Below, in pieces: positions 5,898 through 15,190 of a DNA stretch of 50,616 nucleotides. The stretch is taken from positions 1 through 50,616 of the forward strand of contig JBCCQH010000052.1 of assembly GCA_039024435.1 (NCBI GenBank), read 5' to 3'. Within the stretch, counting starts at the first letter, position 1. Each line of letters begins with the position of its first letter. Source of the DNA: JBCCQH01 sp039024435. Lineage in GTDB: Bacteria; Bacteroidota; Bacteroidia; J057; JADKCL01. Under the pieces are notes generated by a model. That model was not told the origin of the DNA. It ran no database searches and saw nothing but the letters and a program-made list of their open reading frames with translations. The position numbers and the translations under genes were made by a program.

Positions 5898-7148
5898 TCA
5901 ATCGATCACCGCCGCTTCGACGAAGTCCTGAAACAACTGCCGCAGACCCAATTGCCGATACGGAGAAAGTTGAATCATCAACACGTACACCAGGTTCCGT
6001 TCCTGGTCGATTTTAAAGTAGGTGCCGACCGCACCGCCCCAACCGTACACCGGTTCTAGTTCCTGAGGACCCGCCCCCCGAATCGCAAATCCCAGCCCGA
6101 AGCCCGCTTCGCCCGGCGGTAAGCGCAAGCGTTCCTGGTGCCGCCGCACCTCCCCGAGCTGGTCCCGCAACATCAGCGCGACCGTCGCCGGACGCAGAAT
6201 CCGCTGGCCATTGGCCTTGCCCTTTTGCTGGATCATCCGGCAAAATTTCAGGTAGTCGAGGGTGGTCGACACCAGCCCGCCACCGCCGTTGAAGCAGGTA
6301 ACTTCAGTGATGTAGCGGTTGTCCCGTTGGGCTTCGACGATGGTCAATCCGACCTCCTCCTGCCAGCCGTAGCCCACTGTAAACCGGTCTATTTTCTCGG
6401 CGGGCAACTGGAAATGTGTATCCTGCATGTCCAGCGGTTGCAGGACGTGCTCCTCCAGGTAGCGGTCCAATGGCTGCCCGGAAAGCACCTCGATCAGGTG
6501 CCCGCAGACATTGGTCGAATAGCCGTATTGCCAATCGGTGCCCGGTTCGAACTGCAGGGGCAATTGACTCAGGCGGCGGACAAATTCCGCGTTGTCGCGG
6601 ACTTCCCGCAGATCAGCATCCACGTACATCTGATTCAGCTCCGGATACGGTCCTACCCCGTAGCTGTAGCCCGAAGTGTGGCGCAGCAAATCGATGATGC
6701 GGAGCGGATTTTGCGCCGGCACCGGTCCCGAATCGGTGTAGACCTGCGGATGCTCGAATTCCGGAAGGTACCGGGACAGCGGATCCGCCAAAGAAAACTT
6801 TCCCGCTTCGTAGAGTTGCAGTAGCCCCACCGTCACGATGGGTTTGGTCATCGAAAAGATGCGAAAAATGCTCTGCGCATCCAGCGGTCGCGCCTCGGCG
6901 ATATTGGCGTAGCCGTAACTGTCAAAGTGGATCAACCTGCCCCGGCGCATCACCGCCGTCTGAATTCCAGCGAGCTGTTGCTGATCGACCAGGCGGTGGA
7001 AATAGGCATCCATCTGCCGCAGAGAATCGCTGGAGATCCCGACTTTTTCCGGAACGGTGAGGTCCAAGCTGAGATTCTGGGCCCGCACCGTTGGGGAAAA
7101 TGGGCCGAGCAAAAGCAGGAGGGCGAGGATATCAATTGCGGTTTTCAT
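5898..7148 (-). CDS. Serine hydrolase, beta-lactamase class C family
   Basis: 416 residues from the ATG at 7148, chosen because it starts a good signal peptide (MKTAIDILALLLLLGPFSPTVRA); the frame is open further upstream but overlaps other genes. The class C / penicillin-binding-like fold shows the SxxK motif as SMTK (about residue 102), the Tyr motif as YSTN and a C-terminal GWGGAVG strand in the KTG position. Such enzymes are periplasmic or outer-membrane esterases or D-amino-acid peptidases; the substrate cannot be predicted. It is divergent from the PLD-family gene, with a 225-bp shared upstream region, and ends about 150 bp from the terminator of the cupredoxin gene. Confidence 0.9.
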   Translation of the reverse strand: MKTAIDILALLLLLGPFSPTVRAQNLSLDLTVPEKVGISSDSLRQMDAYFHRLVDQQQLAGIQTAVMRRGRLIHFDSYGYANIAEARPLDAQSIFRIFSMTKPIVTVGLLQLYEAGKFSLADPLSRYLPEFEHPQVYTDSGPVPAQNPLRIIDLLRHTSGYSYGVGPYPELNQMYVDADLREVRDNAEFVRRLSQLPLQFEPGTDWQYGYSTNVCGHLIEVLSGQPLDRYLEEHVLQPLDMQDTHFQLPAEKIDRFTVGYGWQEEVGLTIVEAQRDNRYITEVTCFNGGGGLVSTTLDYLKFCRMIQQKGKANGQRILRPATVALMLRDQLGEVRRHQERLRLPPGEAGFGLGFAIRGAGPQELEPVYGWGGAVGTYFKIDQERNLVYVLMIQLSPYRQLGLRQLFQDFVEAAVID

Positions 7149-7373
7149 GGGGCGGAGGGCGAAGTATTCGGTGCAATATGCAAAATGGAACCGGACATTT
7201 TCGCAATTTCCGCACAGGGGAAGCCGCTCGGGCAAAATCCCCGGATTGGGTTGAAACCAGCTTTTTGTCCGAACAACCCTTCCTCCCAATCGTTTTCTTG
7301 GTGTCCTTGCGATGAATGTGACGGGGAAAATAGCTGCCTCAACCACCGAGTACCAACCAATCAGAGCGCGAAG

Positions 7374-8705
7374 ATGATCGACAAATTTCGACCGGTATCG
7401 CCCACGGCATTTTCGGAAGCGCGGTATTTCCCGACGCCGGCTTTGCCGCGCCAGCTCGACGACAAGATCTACTTCATGACCGATGAGCGGGAGGTCCTGC
7501 AGGCCCGCTGGGACATGGTGCGCCGGGAACGCGAAGAGATCATCGTATCCTACTGCCTGTTTGACGGCAACCGCTTGGGGCGCATCGCGCTGGCCGAGCT
7601 TCGTGCAGCCGCCCGGCGGGGAGTGCGGGTGCGCATCATCCTCAATGAACTGGCGCCCGGTGCCTGGCGGGACGAAAAGATCACACCGGCGACGATCCAG
7701 GCCCTCCAGGAAGACGGCCTTGAGATTCGGAGTTTTCACCCGGTTACCCTGCGGCAGCCCCGCACCCTGTTTTCTTCGGATGGTTTCACGCGCCTCCACG
7801 ACAAGTTGCTCTACCTGAGGGGGCAAAAGCTGCTTTTCACCGGGGACCGCAACATGCAGAACTTCAACTTCCGCAGCCAGCGCACCAAGGGCCGCAAAGG
7901 CCGGAGTTACCGCAGTGTGGAAATCATGGCCCAGGGAAAAATGGTCCGTGACGCGCAGCAACACTTGGAGCGGATCTGGGAAAAATCGGCAGACTATCCC
8001 TTGCCTCGGCTCACGCCCAAAGCGGTGGAACGGGCCCGCGGACAACTCAAATTGGTGTGGAAGCTGGTCCAGGCAAGCTGCCCGGACGCGCCCCGCGATT
8101 GGACTCCTAAGATGGTGGCGGTCGACAAAATCGAATTTCTGGGCGACGATCCCCTCCGCAAAGGCCGCGAATTTCCCATCGACGACCGGGTACTCGCCCT
8201 CATCGCACAGGCCCGCCGGCGCATCGTGATCATGTCGCCCTACCTTAGCCTCACCGATGCCTACGAACAACGGCTCCGCACCGCTATGCACCAGCGCGGT
8301 GTAGAAGTATGCGTCGTCACCGCCTCGGAGGCGACGAACGACAACCGTTTTGCTTTCAATCTGTTTCGGCACCATGCCTGGCGCCTGAGTCGCCTGGGCG
8401 CGCGGATCTTCTACCACGATGGTCCCGATTTCCTCCACGCCAAATTGGTCGAAATCGATGGTCACACGGCCTTTATCGGCGCGCACAACTTCAACAATCG
8501 CTCCAAGTGGATCGACATTGAATCGGGCGTGATTGTCACCGACCGCAAGTGGGTCCGGGCCCACGTTCAGCCCTTCATTGATCGGATTGTGGAGCGGGAA
8601 TCCCGTCAATTGGACCACTCCCGGACGAAAACCTGGCGCGAAAAACGCCTCCACGCGTTGGGCTGGCTGCTGACCCGCATTCCGGGTGCGCGCAAGCACT
8701 ACTGA
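7374..8705 (+). CDS. Phospholipase D-like / cardiolipin-synthase-like protein
   Basis: 443 residues from the ATG at 7374. It has two PLD repeats. The second HKD motif is complete (HAKLVEID followed by GAHNFNNRS). The first (HDKLLYLR, then GDRNM) keeps His and Lys but has Arg where Asp is expected. There is no signal peptide or membrane helix, so it is likely cytoplasmic or peripheral. The family makes or breaks phosphodiester bonds in phospholipids; cardiolipin-synthase-like activity is the best guess. The gene converges on the patatin gene, the two ends overlapping by 7 bp, so two putative phospholipid enzymes are encoded tail to tail. A longer open frame upstream overlaps the divergent hydrolase and is not used. 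Confidence 0.85.
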   Translation: MIDKFRPVSPTAFSEARYFPTPALPRQLDDKIYFMTDEREVLQARWDMVRREREEIIVSYCLFDGNRLGRIALAELRAAARRGVRVRIILNELAPGAWRDEKITPATIQALQEDGLEIRSFHPVTLRQPRTLFSSDGFTRLHDKLLYLRGQKLLFTGDRNMQNFNFRSQRTKGRKGRSYRSVEIMAQGKMVRDAQQHLERIWEKSADYPLPRLTPKAVERARGQLKLVWKLVQASCPDAPRDWTPKMVAVDKIEFLGDDPLRKGREFPIDDRVLALIAQARRRIVIMSPYLSLTDAYEQRLRTAMHQRGVEVCVVTASEATNDNRFAFNLFRHHAWRLSRLGARIFYHDGPDFLHAKLVEIDGHTAFIGAHNFNNRSKWIDIESGVIVTDRKWVRAHVQPFIDRIVERESRQLDHSRTKTWREKRLHALGWLLTRIPGARKHY

Positions 8706-10549
8706 AGCGGCACGCTCCAGGCGGACAGATCGATCCCCTGAAGAACACCGCGGGTGTATTCGTAGCCGGCGATTTCGTATTTGTCCACGTTTTTGAGGTC
8801 CAGATACCGCAACGAAGTAACCTCGGGTTCCAGCAGCAGATCGGCCTCCTGGTGCCGGTCTTTGCGCACAAAATTGCCTCCCAGGGACATCGTCAGGCCC
8901 ATGATATCCAGCAGGCTCGGGTAGGGCTGCGGCTTCAGAAACGGCACCAACTTGCGCAAGAGAATGCTCCGGGTACGCGGGATGTCGTCGTTCTGTGCGT
9001 AGTAATTGTCTTTGATCGCCGCGTCGACCAGGATCATTTTTCCGTCGTAGAGCTCGCGCAGGATGTCGACCGGATGGTTGTTCAACACCGCTCCGTCGAC
9101 GTAGACCGAGCGATTTTCCAGGACCGGCGGAAAAAGTCCCGGAATCGAAACACTGGCCCGGAGGGCTTTCCAGGCGATCCCGCGCCGGTAGACCGCAATC
9201 CGGTTGTCCGAGAGATCGGCGGCGTGACAGACAAAGTTCAGCCACAGATCTTCGAGGTCCATTGGGTACAGTTCGCGCAGGATCCGCTCCAGTTTTCGGC
9301 CTTTGAGGATCGACACGAAAGGCAGGGTGTAATCGGTAAATGGATTGGAGCGGATCAGGTTTTGGGCGACTTCCAATATTTCCGCGGGGCTTTTTTGTGC
9401 CGCCACTGCCGCCGCTAGCGTCGCCCCCATGCTTACGCCGCCCACCAGGTCAATCGGTACCCCCGCCGCGTGCAGGGCCCGGATGACCCCGATTTGGCTC
9501 AAGGCCCGCGGACCCCCTCCGCTCAGAATGAGGGCATTGGCATTGCCGGAGATGATGCGCGCGACCCGGCGAAAATCCTGCGTGCGGTCCCACCGGAGGT
9601 GGAAGTGGTCGTCGAGCGTGCGGCCGGTGTACCAGCGAGCGGTGCCCTGTGGGGCCGAAGTGCCCGGCGGATGCACCAGCAACAGTACCCTTTGGCCTTC
9701 GGTGAGGTGCTTTTCCGGTGCCACCAGTTCCCTCTCCAAGGCGCCGGGCCGGGGATCGGACCCCGCTTCCGCCAGCAGCAGAACCAGATCCGACTGCCGC
9801 AGGCAGCGCTGGCTCCACGCCGTCGCCTCCCGGTCAGTGAGGTACAGGCAAAATCGGTGGCTCCCTTCTTGATCTTCCAGGAAGAGGTGGAGCGAGGCCC
9901 CGCTCGGATCGGATTCGGTGACCTGGGCCAGGCCGGGCTGGCCGCAGCGGGCATCGACGGACGGGCTGGAGAGCATCACCGTTTTCCCAATTTGCCCCAG
10001 GGCGGCGGCCAATTCCTCGGCCACTTTCCGAAATTGGTCCGGTCCGATGCCCACCGGCAGCAGGGCAAGATTGGTAATGCGTTTTTTGGTGCGCCGGTAG
10101 CGGTCCTCGTTGCGGGCGCGCTGCACCACCAGGCGCATGAGTTTCTGCAATACGCCCGGATGCTTTACCAGCAGGCGCTGGAAAGTGGCCTGGTCGTATT
10201 TGGCCAATACACAATCGCGTCCGGCCACCAGGGTTGCGTTGCGGGGATCCCCAGTGAGCACGCCGGTTTCGCCCAGGCTTTCACCCGCGCCGACCTCCCC
10301 GACTTTTTTTAAGTCACCCGCGGAATCGGTGGTGTAGGCGCTGAGTTTTCCCGTGAGCACAAAATAGATGGCGTCCGAGGGGGCCCCTGCCCGCATCAGG
10401 GTTGCCCCCCGCGCCAATTCCTGGAATTCGACCGCTTCCAGAATCTCGGGCGGCAGTGCGGCAACCGGCTGCTGGGTATAACCGCTCAAGATGTCGGCGA
10501 GGCGGGCCAGGCGCAACGGAGTGTCCGAAGCCGAGGGGGAACTGTTCAT
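8699..10549 (-). CDS. Cyclic-nucleotide-binding domain / patatin-like phospholipase (NTE-like)
   Basis: 616 residues from the ATG at 10549. Residues ~25-150 form a cNMP-binding domain (GATLMRAGAPSDAIYFVLTGKLSAY, then GESLGETGVLTGDPRNATLVA). The C-terminal ~300 residues form a patatin domain: oxyanion loop GGGPRALSQIG, nucleophile GGVSMG and the catalytic Asp in VDGAVLNNHP. The arrangement matches bacterial relatives of neuropathy target esterase, lysophospholipases gated by an N-terminal nucleotide-sensing domain. The middle region (~170-310) has no obvious domain. The frame is open further upstream but overlaps the promoter region of the plus-strand gene at 10666. It converges on the PLD gene with a 7-bp overlap. 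Confidence 0.9.
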   Translation of the reverse strand: MNSSPSASDTPLRLARLADILSGYTQQPVAALPPEILEAVEFQELARGATLMRAGAPSDAIYFVLTGKLSAYTTDSAGDLKKVGEVGAGESLGETGVLTGDPRNATLVAGRDCVLAKYDQATFQRLLVKHPGVLQKLMRLVVQRARNEDRYRRTKKRITNLALLPVGIGPDQFRKVAEELAAALGQIGKTVMLSSPSVDARCGQPGLAQVTESDPSGASLHLFLEDQEGSHRFCLYLTDREATAWSQRCLRQSDLVLLLAEAGSDPRPGALERELVAPEKHLTEGQRVLLLVHPPGTSAPQGTARWYTGRTLDDHFHLRWDRTQDFRRVARIISGNANALILSGGGPRALSQIGVIRALHAAGVPIDLVGGVSMGATLAAAVAAQKSPAEILEVAQNLIRSNPFTDYTLPFVSILKGRKLERILRELYPMDLEDLWLNFVCHAADLSDNRIAVYRRGIAWKALRASVSIPGLFPPVLENRSVYVDGAVLNNHPVDILRELYDGKMILVDAAIKDNYYAQNDDIPRTRSILLRKLVPFLKPQPYPSLLDIMGLTMSLGGNFVRKDRHQEADLLLEPEVTSLRYLDLKNVDKYEIAGYEYTRGVLQGIDLSAWSVPLQ

Positions 10550-10665
10550 AGGTAGGAGGTGTAACGCATGGGGGAATATATTGGCTGGCGGGAAAAAATT
10601 CAACTGGGCTTGCTTGCACCGGGCGTCCATTATTGTGGACCGCCGCCGAAAAACCCAAGTCCAAA

Positions 10666-12066
10666 ATGGCGAGAAAGGCTGTACCTTTGAATTCAACAAC
10701 CAACTTTGCCGTGGCCATCCGCTTACAACAGAAATCGGACTTGTACGTATTTACCGGATACGTTTTGGTGGCGCTTGCCCTAGCGATAAATCCATTTACG
10801 GTATCCTGGTGGCAGGAAGTGGGTTTTTTCCCAAAAATCCCGCAAAATTTTCTGCACGGAATCGACGTCAAAATCCTCCTTCCGTTGTGGCTGGACCTGC
10901 TGCTGCTGGTGACGGCGGCAATCATCATCCGTGCCCCGCGGGCCTTGCGTACTTACCTGAACGATTCCTTTCCGCTGAATTTCTTTTTGCTGGTGGTCCT
11001 ATCGGGCATACTGCTTTCCAGCAATGTCATCCTGCCCGGTAAGGGGCGGCTACTGCGGATCCTTTTTGTGCTGTTGGTCTTGTTTGTCCTTACGAATACG
11101 CTCTACCTCGCGGTGGTGAAAAAAGAAGCGGGCCGGGAAGTCCATCCATTTTACCGGAATCTGGGGGTGGCCCTTTACGGGTTGGGCTTGATTTTTCTGC
11201 TATTGGAAATCGTGTTCATGTTTTTCCTGTCGACCCACCGCTTCAACGGGACCCTCGCTTCGCGCGCCTGGTTCATTCGGTATTGGGAACTGAATGAAGA
11301 GGGCTACCGCGACGTTCCGGTGCGGCCGGAGGCTACCGTCAAGGGCAAGCGCATCTTTGTGTTGGGCGATTCGTTTGTGGCCGGGCACGGCGTTGCCGAG
11401 GCCAAAGACCGGTTCAGTGACCGCTTGCAGCGCCACCTGGACCCGGAGGACCGCGTTTACAACCTGGGTTTGGGGGGCTCCGATGTGCGGGATGCCTTGG
11501 CCCGGCTGCGCGAATATCCCCTTTCGCCCGACTTGCTTGTATTTAGCTACTACCCCAATGACATCGAGCGGGATGGAGAAGAAGGGGGGCTCACCCTGCT
11601 TCGCCCACGCAGCTACAACGACGTCATCCTGCCCCTGCGGTTTTTCATTCGCCGTTCCTACACCCTGAACTACCTCTACTGGCAATTTCCCCATCCCGAT
11701 GAGATGAGTGATTATCTGGGTTACCTGGAGCAGTGCTATTCCCATCCGCCCAGCTTGGAATTGCACTTCGCGCGGCTGGATAGCTTGGTTGATTACTGCG
11801 ATTCCCAGGGTATTCCGACCGTGGGAGTGGTGTTTCCCCTGCTGGAAATGGTGGACCGGAGTGGCTTTGCTACCGAGCCGGTCGTAGGGCACCTGCGGAG
11901 GCGAGGGGTGCCGGTGGTAGATGTCCGGAGCTGGGCGGCCGGGTATCCAGCGGAAGAATTGGTAGTAAATCCGAATGATCCCCATCCAGGAGAGCTTTTG
12001 CACGGTTTGGTGGCCGATTCGCTCTATGCATTGTTGCAGCGAAATGGCTATCTTGAGGCTGAATGA
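10666..12066 (+). CDS. Membrane-anchored SGNH/GDSL hydrolase, copy A
   Basis: 466 residues from the ATG at 10666. The N-terminal ~190 residues contain about five hydrophobic membrane segments; the rest is an SGNH hydrolase domain with block I as VLGDSFVAG, a Gly block NLGLGGSD, block III as SYYPNDIE and a C-terminal DPHP for the Asp-x-x-His pair. SGNH proteins of this layout often remove or add acyl groups on envelope polysaccharides. The gene overlaps the next by 4 bp (ATGA), so the two are co-translated paralogs. It is divergent from the patatin gene. The substrate is unknown. Confidence 0.85.
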   Translation: MARKAVPLNSTTNFAVAIRLQQKSDLYVFTGYVLVALALAINPFTVSWWQEVGFFPKIPQNFLHGIDVKILLPLWLDLLLLVTAAIIIRAPRALRTYLNDSFPLNFFLLVVLSGILLSSNVILPGKGRLLRILFVLLVLFVLTNTLYLAVVKKEAGREVHPFYRNLGVALYGLGLIFLLLEIVFMFFLSTHRFNGTLASRAWFIRYWELNEEGYRDVPVRPEATVKGKRIFVLGDSFVAGHGVAEAKDRFSDRLQRHLDPEDRVYNLGLGGSDVRDALARLREYPLSPDLLVFSYYPNDIERDGEEGGLTLLRPRSYNDVILPLRFFIRRSYTLNYLYWQFPHPDEMSDYLGYLEQCYSHPPSLELHFARLDSLVDYCDSQGIPTVGVVFPLLEMVDRSGFATEPVVGHLRRRGVPVVDVRSWAAGYPAEELVVNPNDPHPGELLHGLVADSLYALLQRNGYLEAE

Positions 12067-13370
12067 GCAATGCTGAATCGAACTCGCTCCGCCGTTCGGC
12101 CCGTTACCTCCTGCCGGCTGCCTTCCTGGTCCTCGCCGTCGTGGCCTACCCGCGAATTTCCCAAGCATTTATTCCCTATCCCTACTTCCCCAAATTGGTC
12201 GATTTCCTGCGCATTTTCAGTCTGCTGAATCTGGGACTGGCCGGGATTGTGTTTTTCACCCGGAAATCCCCCGGGACCTTGTTGCGGGAGTCGGGCCTCG
12301 CGAATGCCTGGCTGTTTATCTGCCTGCTTGGGATGGTGCTCTGCACCAATCGGATCTACGCGATGCAGTTTAAGTGGCTGCTTCTGGTGGTGTACCTCGC
12401 CCTTTTGCTGCAATTGCTGAAGGCCTACTATTTGCTGGTGGTGAAACCCGAAGCCAAAGGCTGGAAGATGCGGCTCAGCACCCTTTTTCTGCCGTTGTTG
12501 GCACTGTTCATCTTCGCCGAAATCGGATTTATGTTCGTGGCCCAGCCCCACGGAAGCTATCCGGATTACCTCCCCCAGATCAATTGGAATCACCGCTACT
12601 GGGAGGTCAATGCCGAAGGCTACCGCGACGCGGATTTTGCCCGGGGAAACGGCAAGCAAAAGGTCATGGTCATGGGCGATTCGTTTACCGCTGGTTCCGG
12701 GGTCAAGGATCCCAACGACCGCTTTTCGAATTTGCTGGAATCCCGGTTTGCGCAAGTGGCGTTCTTCAATCTGGGCCAGCCCGGATCGAATACGCCCCAG
12801 ATGTTCCGCCGCATCAAAGAAGCCGAGCACCTGGGGGCCGACGTATTGCTGTTGTCCTATTGTTTAAATGACATCCACGATGCCGCTCACCAGGCCGGGG
12901 TGGAGTTAGAGTGGAATCCCCAGGGGGCGGGCATTCCGGGGTTTTTGCTCCCCCTGATGCACTATTCCCACACCTTCAACTACTTTTTCGGGATCTACGG
13001 CATGGGATTCACCCAGATGGACTATTTCACTTGGCTGGAAGGCTGCTTCACCAATCCTGAGGTGCTGAAATACCACCACGCCGACCTGGACCAGATCGTC
13101 GCTTACGCAAAGGCGCGGAACATGCGGATGGCGGCGGTAGTTTTTCCCCTCATGCAAGCACCCGCACGCAGCGTAAAAGTAACTGCTATCATCAGCGATT
13201 ATTTCCGCTCCCGGGAGATTCCGGTGGTCGATTTGGGGCCGACTTTTCGCGATTATCCGGCCGATTCTTTGTGGGTGCGTCCCCTCGATCCGCACCCCAA
13301 TGAATTCGTCAACCGGATGGCTGCCGACGAACTGGAAAAGGTATTCCGGGCGGAGAATTTATTGCGCTAA
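12063..13370 (+). CDS. Membrane-anchored SGNH/GDSL hydrolase, copy B
   Basis: 435 residues. It is a diverged paralog of the preceding gene with the same plan: about four to five hydrophobic segments in the first ~160 residues, then an SGNH domain with VMGDSFTAG (block I), NLGQPGSN, SYCLNDIH (block III) and DPHPNEF at the catalytic Asp/His. The signature phrase EGYRDADF matches EGYRDVPV in copy A, just before block I. The start overlaps the stop of copy A by 4 bp. Tandem duplication suggests two related acyl esters or a heteromeric pair; this is inference. Confidence 0.85.
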   Translation: MSNAESNSLRRSARYLLPAAFLVLAVVAYPRISQAFIPYPYFPKLVDFLRIFSLLNLGLAGIVFFTRKSPGTLLRESGLANAWLFICLLGMVLCTNRIYAMQFKWLLLVVYLALLLQLLKAYYLLVVKPEAKGWKMRLSTLFLPLLALFIFAEIGFMFVAQPHGSYPDYLPQINWNHRYWEVNAEGYRDADFARGNGKQKVMVMGDSFTAGSGVKDPNDRFSNLLESRFAQVAFFNLGQPGSNTPQMFRRIKEAEHLGADVLLLSYCLNDIHDAAHQAGVELEWNPQGAGIPGFLLPLMHYSHTFNYFFGIYGMGFTQMDYFTWLEGCFTNPEVLKYHHADLDQIVAYAKARNMRMAAVVFPLMQAPARSVKVTAIISDYFRSREIPVVDLGPTFRDYPADSLWVRPLDPHPNEFVNRMAADELEKVFRAENLLR

Positions 13371-13440
13371 AGGGTAGTATGGATATCGCAATTCCAAAGG
13401 GCAATCTGTCCACTGCAGCCTGTTCTCCCCTGGATCAAAG

Positions 13441-13478
13441 AAAAACCGGGCTCTTCCTGCCTCGCAGAAAGTCCCGGT
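13441..13478 (-). terminator. Intrinsic terminator between convergent genes
   Basis: ACCGGG (13445-13450) pairs with CCCGGT (13473-13478), with an inner, nearly perfect CTTCCTGC / GCAGAAAG extension. On the minus strand it is followed by a T-run (complement of 13441-13444), so it mainly ends the VWA gene. It also lies in the tail region of the SGNH pair. Confidence 0.75.
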
Positions 13479-13541
13479 CTTGGGGCTAATCAAAAAAATA
13501 ATTGGAAAGACTTATGCTTTTTGATCCGGTAGGAGGATCGA

Positions 13542-15143
13542 TTATTCGTTTTTTGCGGTCAGCGACCGATTGTCGAGTGCCCGAGCGCGTTTCACCAAGC
13601 CAATGAATTCGGCCCGGTAGCCTTCCGAATCGGGGCCTTGTGCGCCTTGCGCCAACTCAAGCACCTGTTCGTAGCTGGCCTGGTTTTTGAATTTGGAGTT
13701 GAGCAGCAGGAGGGAGAATTCGGCGACCGCCGCTGACCAGCGGAAGTCTTCACTGGTCGCCACCAGTTCCTTGTGGTGCTCGGAAACTTCCCGTTGGATG
13801 AGTTGGCTCTGGTCCTGATCGGGCGCTTTGTAGCGGAATTTTACGTACAGGAGTTCATCGCTGCGCCGGGCCGATCCGCTGGTGGCGGCCGGCTTTTGGT
13901 AGCGCAGAGGATCCACGTCACGTACCTCCTCGACGGAGCCAGCGGGAATAATTTCGTAAAGCGCAGTCACTGTATGGCCCGACCCAAGCTCACCGGCATC
14001 TTTTGCGTCGTCGTTGAAGTCTTCTGCGTTCAGGAGCCGATTTTCGTAGCCGATCAAGCGGTAAGCTTTGACCTTGGCGGGGTTGAACTCGACCTGAATC
14101 TTTACGTCTTTGGCGATGGTGAAAAGGGTACCACCAAATTCATTTACAAGAACTTTGCGCGCTTCGAGGACATTGTCGATGTAAGCGTGATTGCCGTTCC
14201 CTTTGTCGGCGAGGGTTTGCATTTTGCCGTCTTGGTAGTTGCCCATCCCGAAGCCGAGCACCGTCAGGTAGACCCCGCTTTCCCGCTTCTCTTCGATGAG
14301 TCGCTCCAATTCCCCGTCGCTCGACGGTCCCACGTTGAAATCACCGTCAGTAGCCAAAATGACCCGGTTGTTCCCATTGGGGATGAAGTTTTTCCGGGCT
14401 ACTTCGTAAGCCAGTTCGATACCGTCTGAACCGGCGGTAGAACCCCCGGCCTGCAATTTTTCCAGGGCGTCAAGAATCCGCCATTTTTCCTCGCCCGAAG
14501 TGGAGGGCAAGACCAGGCCCGCCGCCCCGGCGTACACTACAATAGCAACCTTGTCTTCGGGACGCAATTTTTCGACCAGCAGCGAGAAAGCTTGCTTGAG
14601 CAGGGGGAGTTTATTGTAGTCCTCCATCGAACCAGAAACATCGAGCAGGAAGACCAAGTTGCTCGCCGGAAGATTATCGGTGGCGATTTCCTTTCCCTGC
14701 AGGCCGATGTGGACCAGCTTGTGCTCCGGTGCCCAAGGGCAGGTCGCCATTTCGGTCACCAAAGAGAAGGGAGGATGATCCGCCGGTTGCGGGTAATTGT
14801 ATTGAAAATAATTGACCAGTTCTTCGGTGCGGATTGCGTCCTCCGGCGGAAGCTGGCTCCGGTTGAGGAAGCGGCGCATATTGGCGTAGGCCGCCGCATC
14901 TACGTCGATGGAAAAGGTCGACAAGGGAGCCACGGTCGGATCAGCAAACTCGTTTTCGACAATCCGATTGTACCGTTCGGTGCTCTGCTCTTCGATGGAT
15001 TCGGTAACGGCTTCCAATTCGTTCGGCGCTGTAAAGGCTTGGTTTTTGTCACCTTGAAAGCCCGACTGCTGGTGACAGGCCTGTACCACTACGCCAAGGG
15101 CGAGCGCAATGATCAGGGCCAGTCGATTGGGGTTGGTTTTCAT
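13542..15143 (-). CDS. VWA-domain lipoprotein, YfbK family
   Basis: 533 residues from the ATG at 15143, chosen because it begins a lipoprotein signal (MKTNPNRLALIIALALGVVVQAC, lipobox Cys). The N-terminal part contains the family's STFSIDVDAAAYANMRRFL segment; the VWA domain follows with an intact MIDAS motif DVSGSM and later ATDGDFNVG; the C-terminal third (YVKFRYKAPD, FRWSAAVAEF) is the DUF3520-type region. These are envelope lipoproteins that probably bind partners through a metal-dependent adhesion site; no enzymatic role is known to me. It lies 47 bp after the DUF4349 lipoprotein gene, likely in one operon, and is closed by a terminator. Confidence 0.9.
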   Translation of the reverse strand: MKTNPNRLALIIALALGVVVQACHQQSGFQGDKNQAFTAPNELEAVTESIEEQSTERYNRIVENEFADPTVAPLSTFSIDVDAAAYANMRRFLNRSQLPPEDAIRTEELVNYFQYNYPQPADHPPFSLVTEMATCPWAPEHKLVHIGLQGKEIATDNLPASNLVFLLDVSGSMEDYNKLPLLKQAFSLLVEKLRPEDKVAIVVYAGAAGLVLPSTSGEEKWRILDALEKLQAGGSTAGSDGIELAYEVARKNFIPNGNNRVILATDGDFNVGPSSDGELERLIEEKRESGVYLTVLGFGMGNYQDGKMQTLADKGNGNHAYIDNVLEARKVLVNEFGGTLFTIAKDVKIQVEFNPAKVKAYRLIGYENRLLNAEDFNDDAKDAGELGSGHTVTALYEIIPAGSVEEVRDVDPLRYQKPAATSGSARRSDELLYVKFRYKAPDQDQSQLIQREVSEHHKELVATSEDFRWSAAVAEFSLLLLNSKFKNQASYEQVLELAQGAQGPDSEGYRAEFIGLVKRARALDNRSLTAKNE

Positions 15144-15190
15144 GGGGTTGTCAATTTGGTAATGAAAAGGATTGATGTTGGTTGAGCTTG

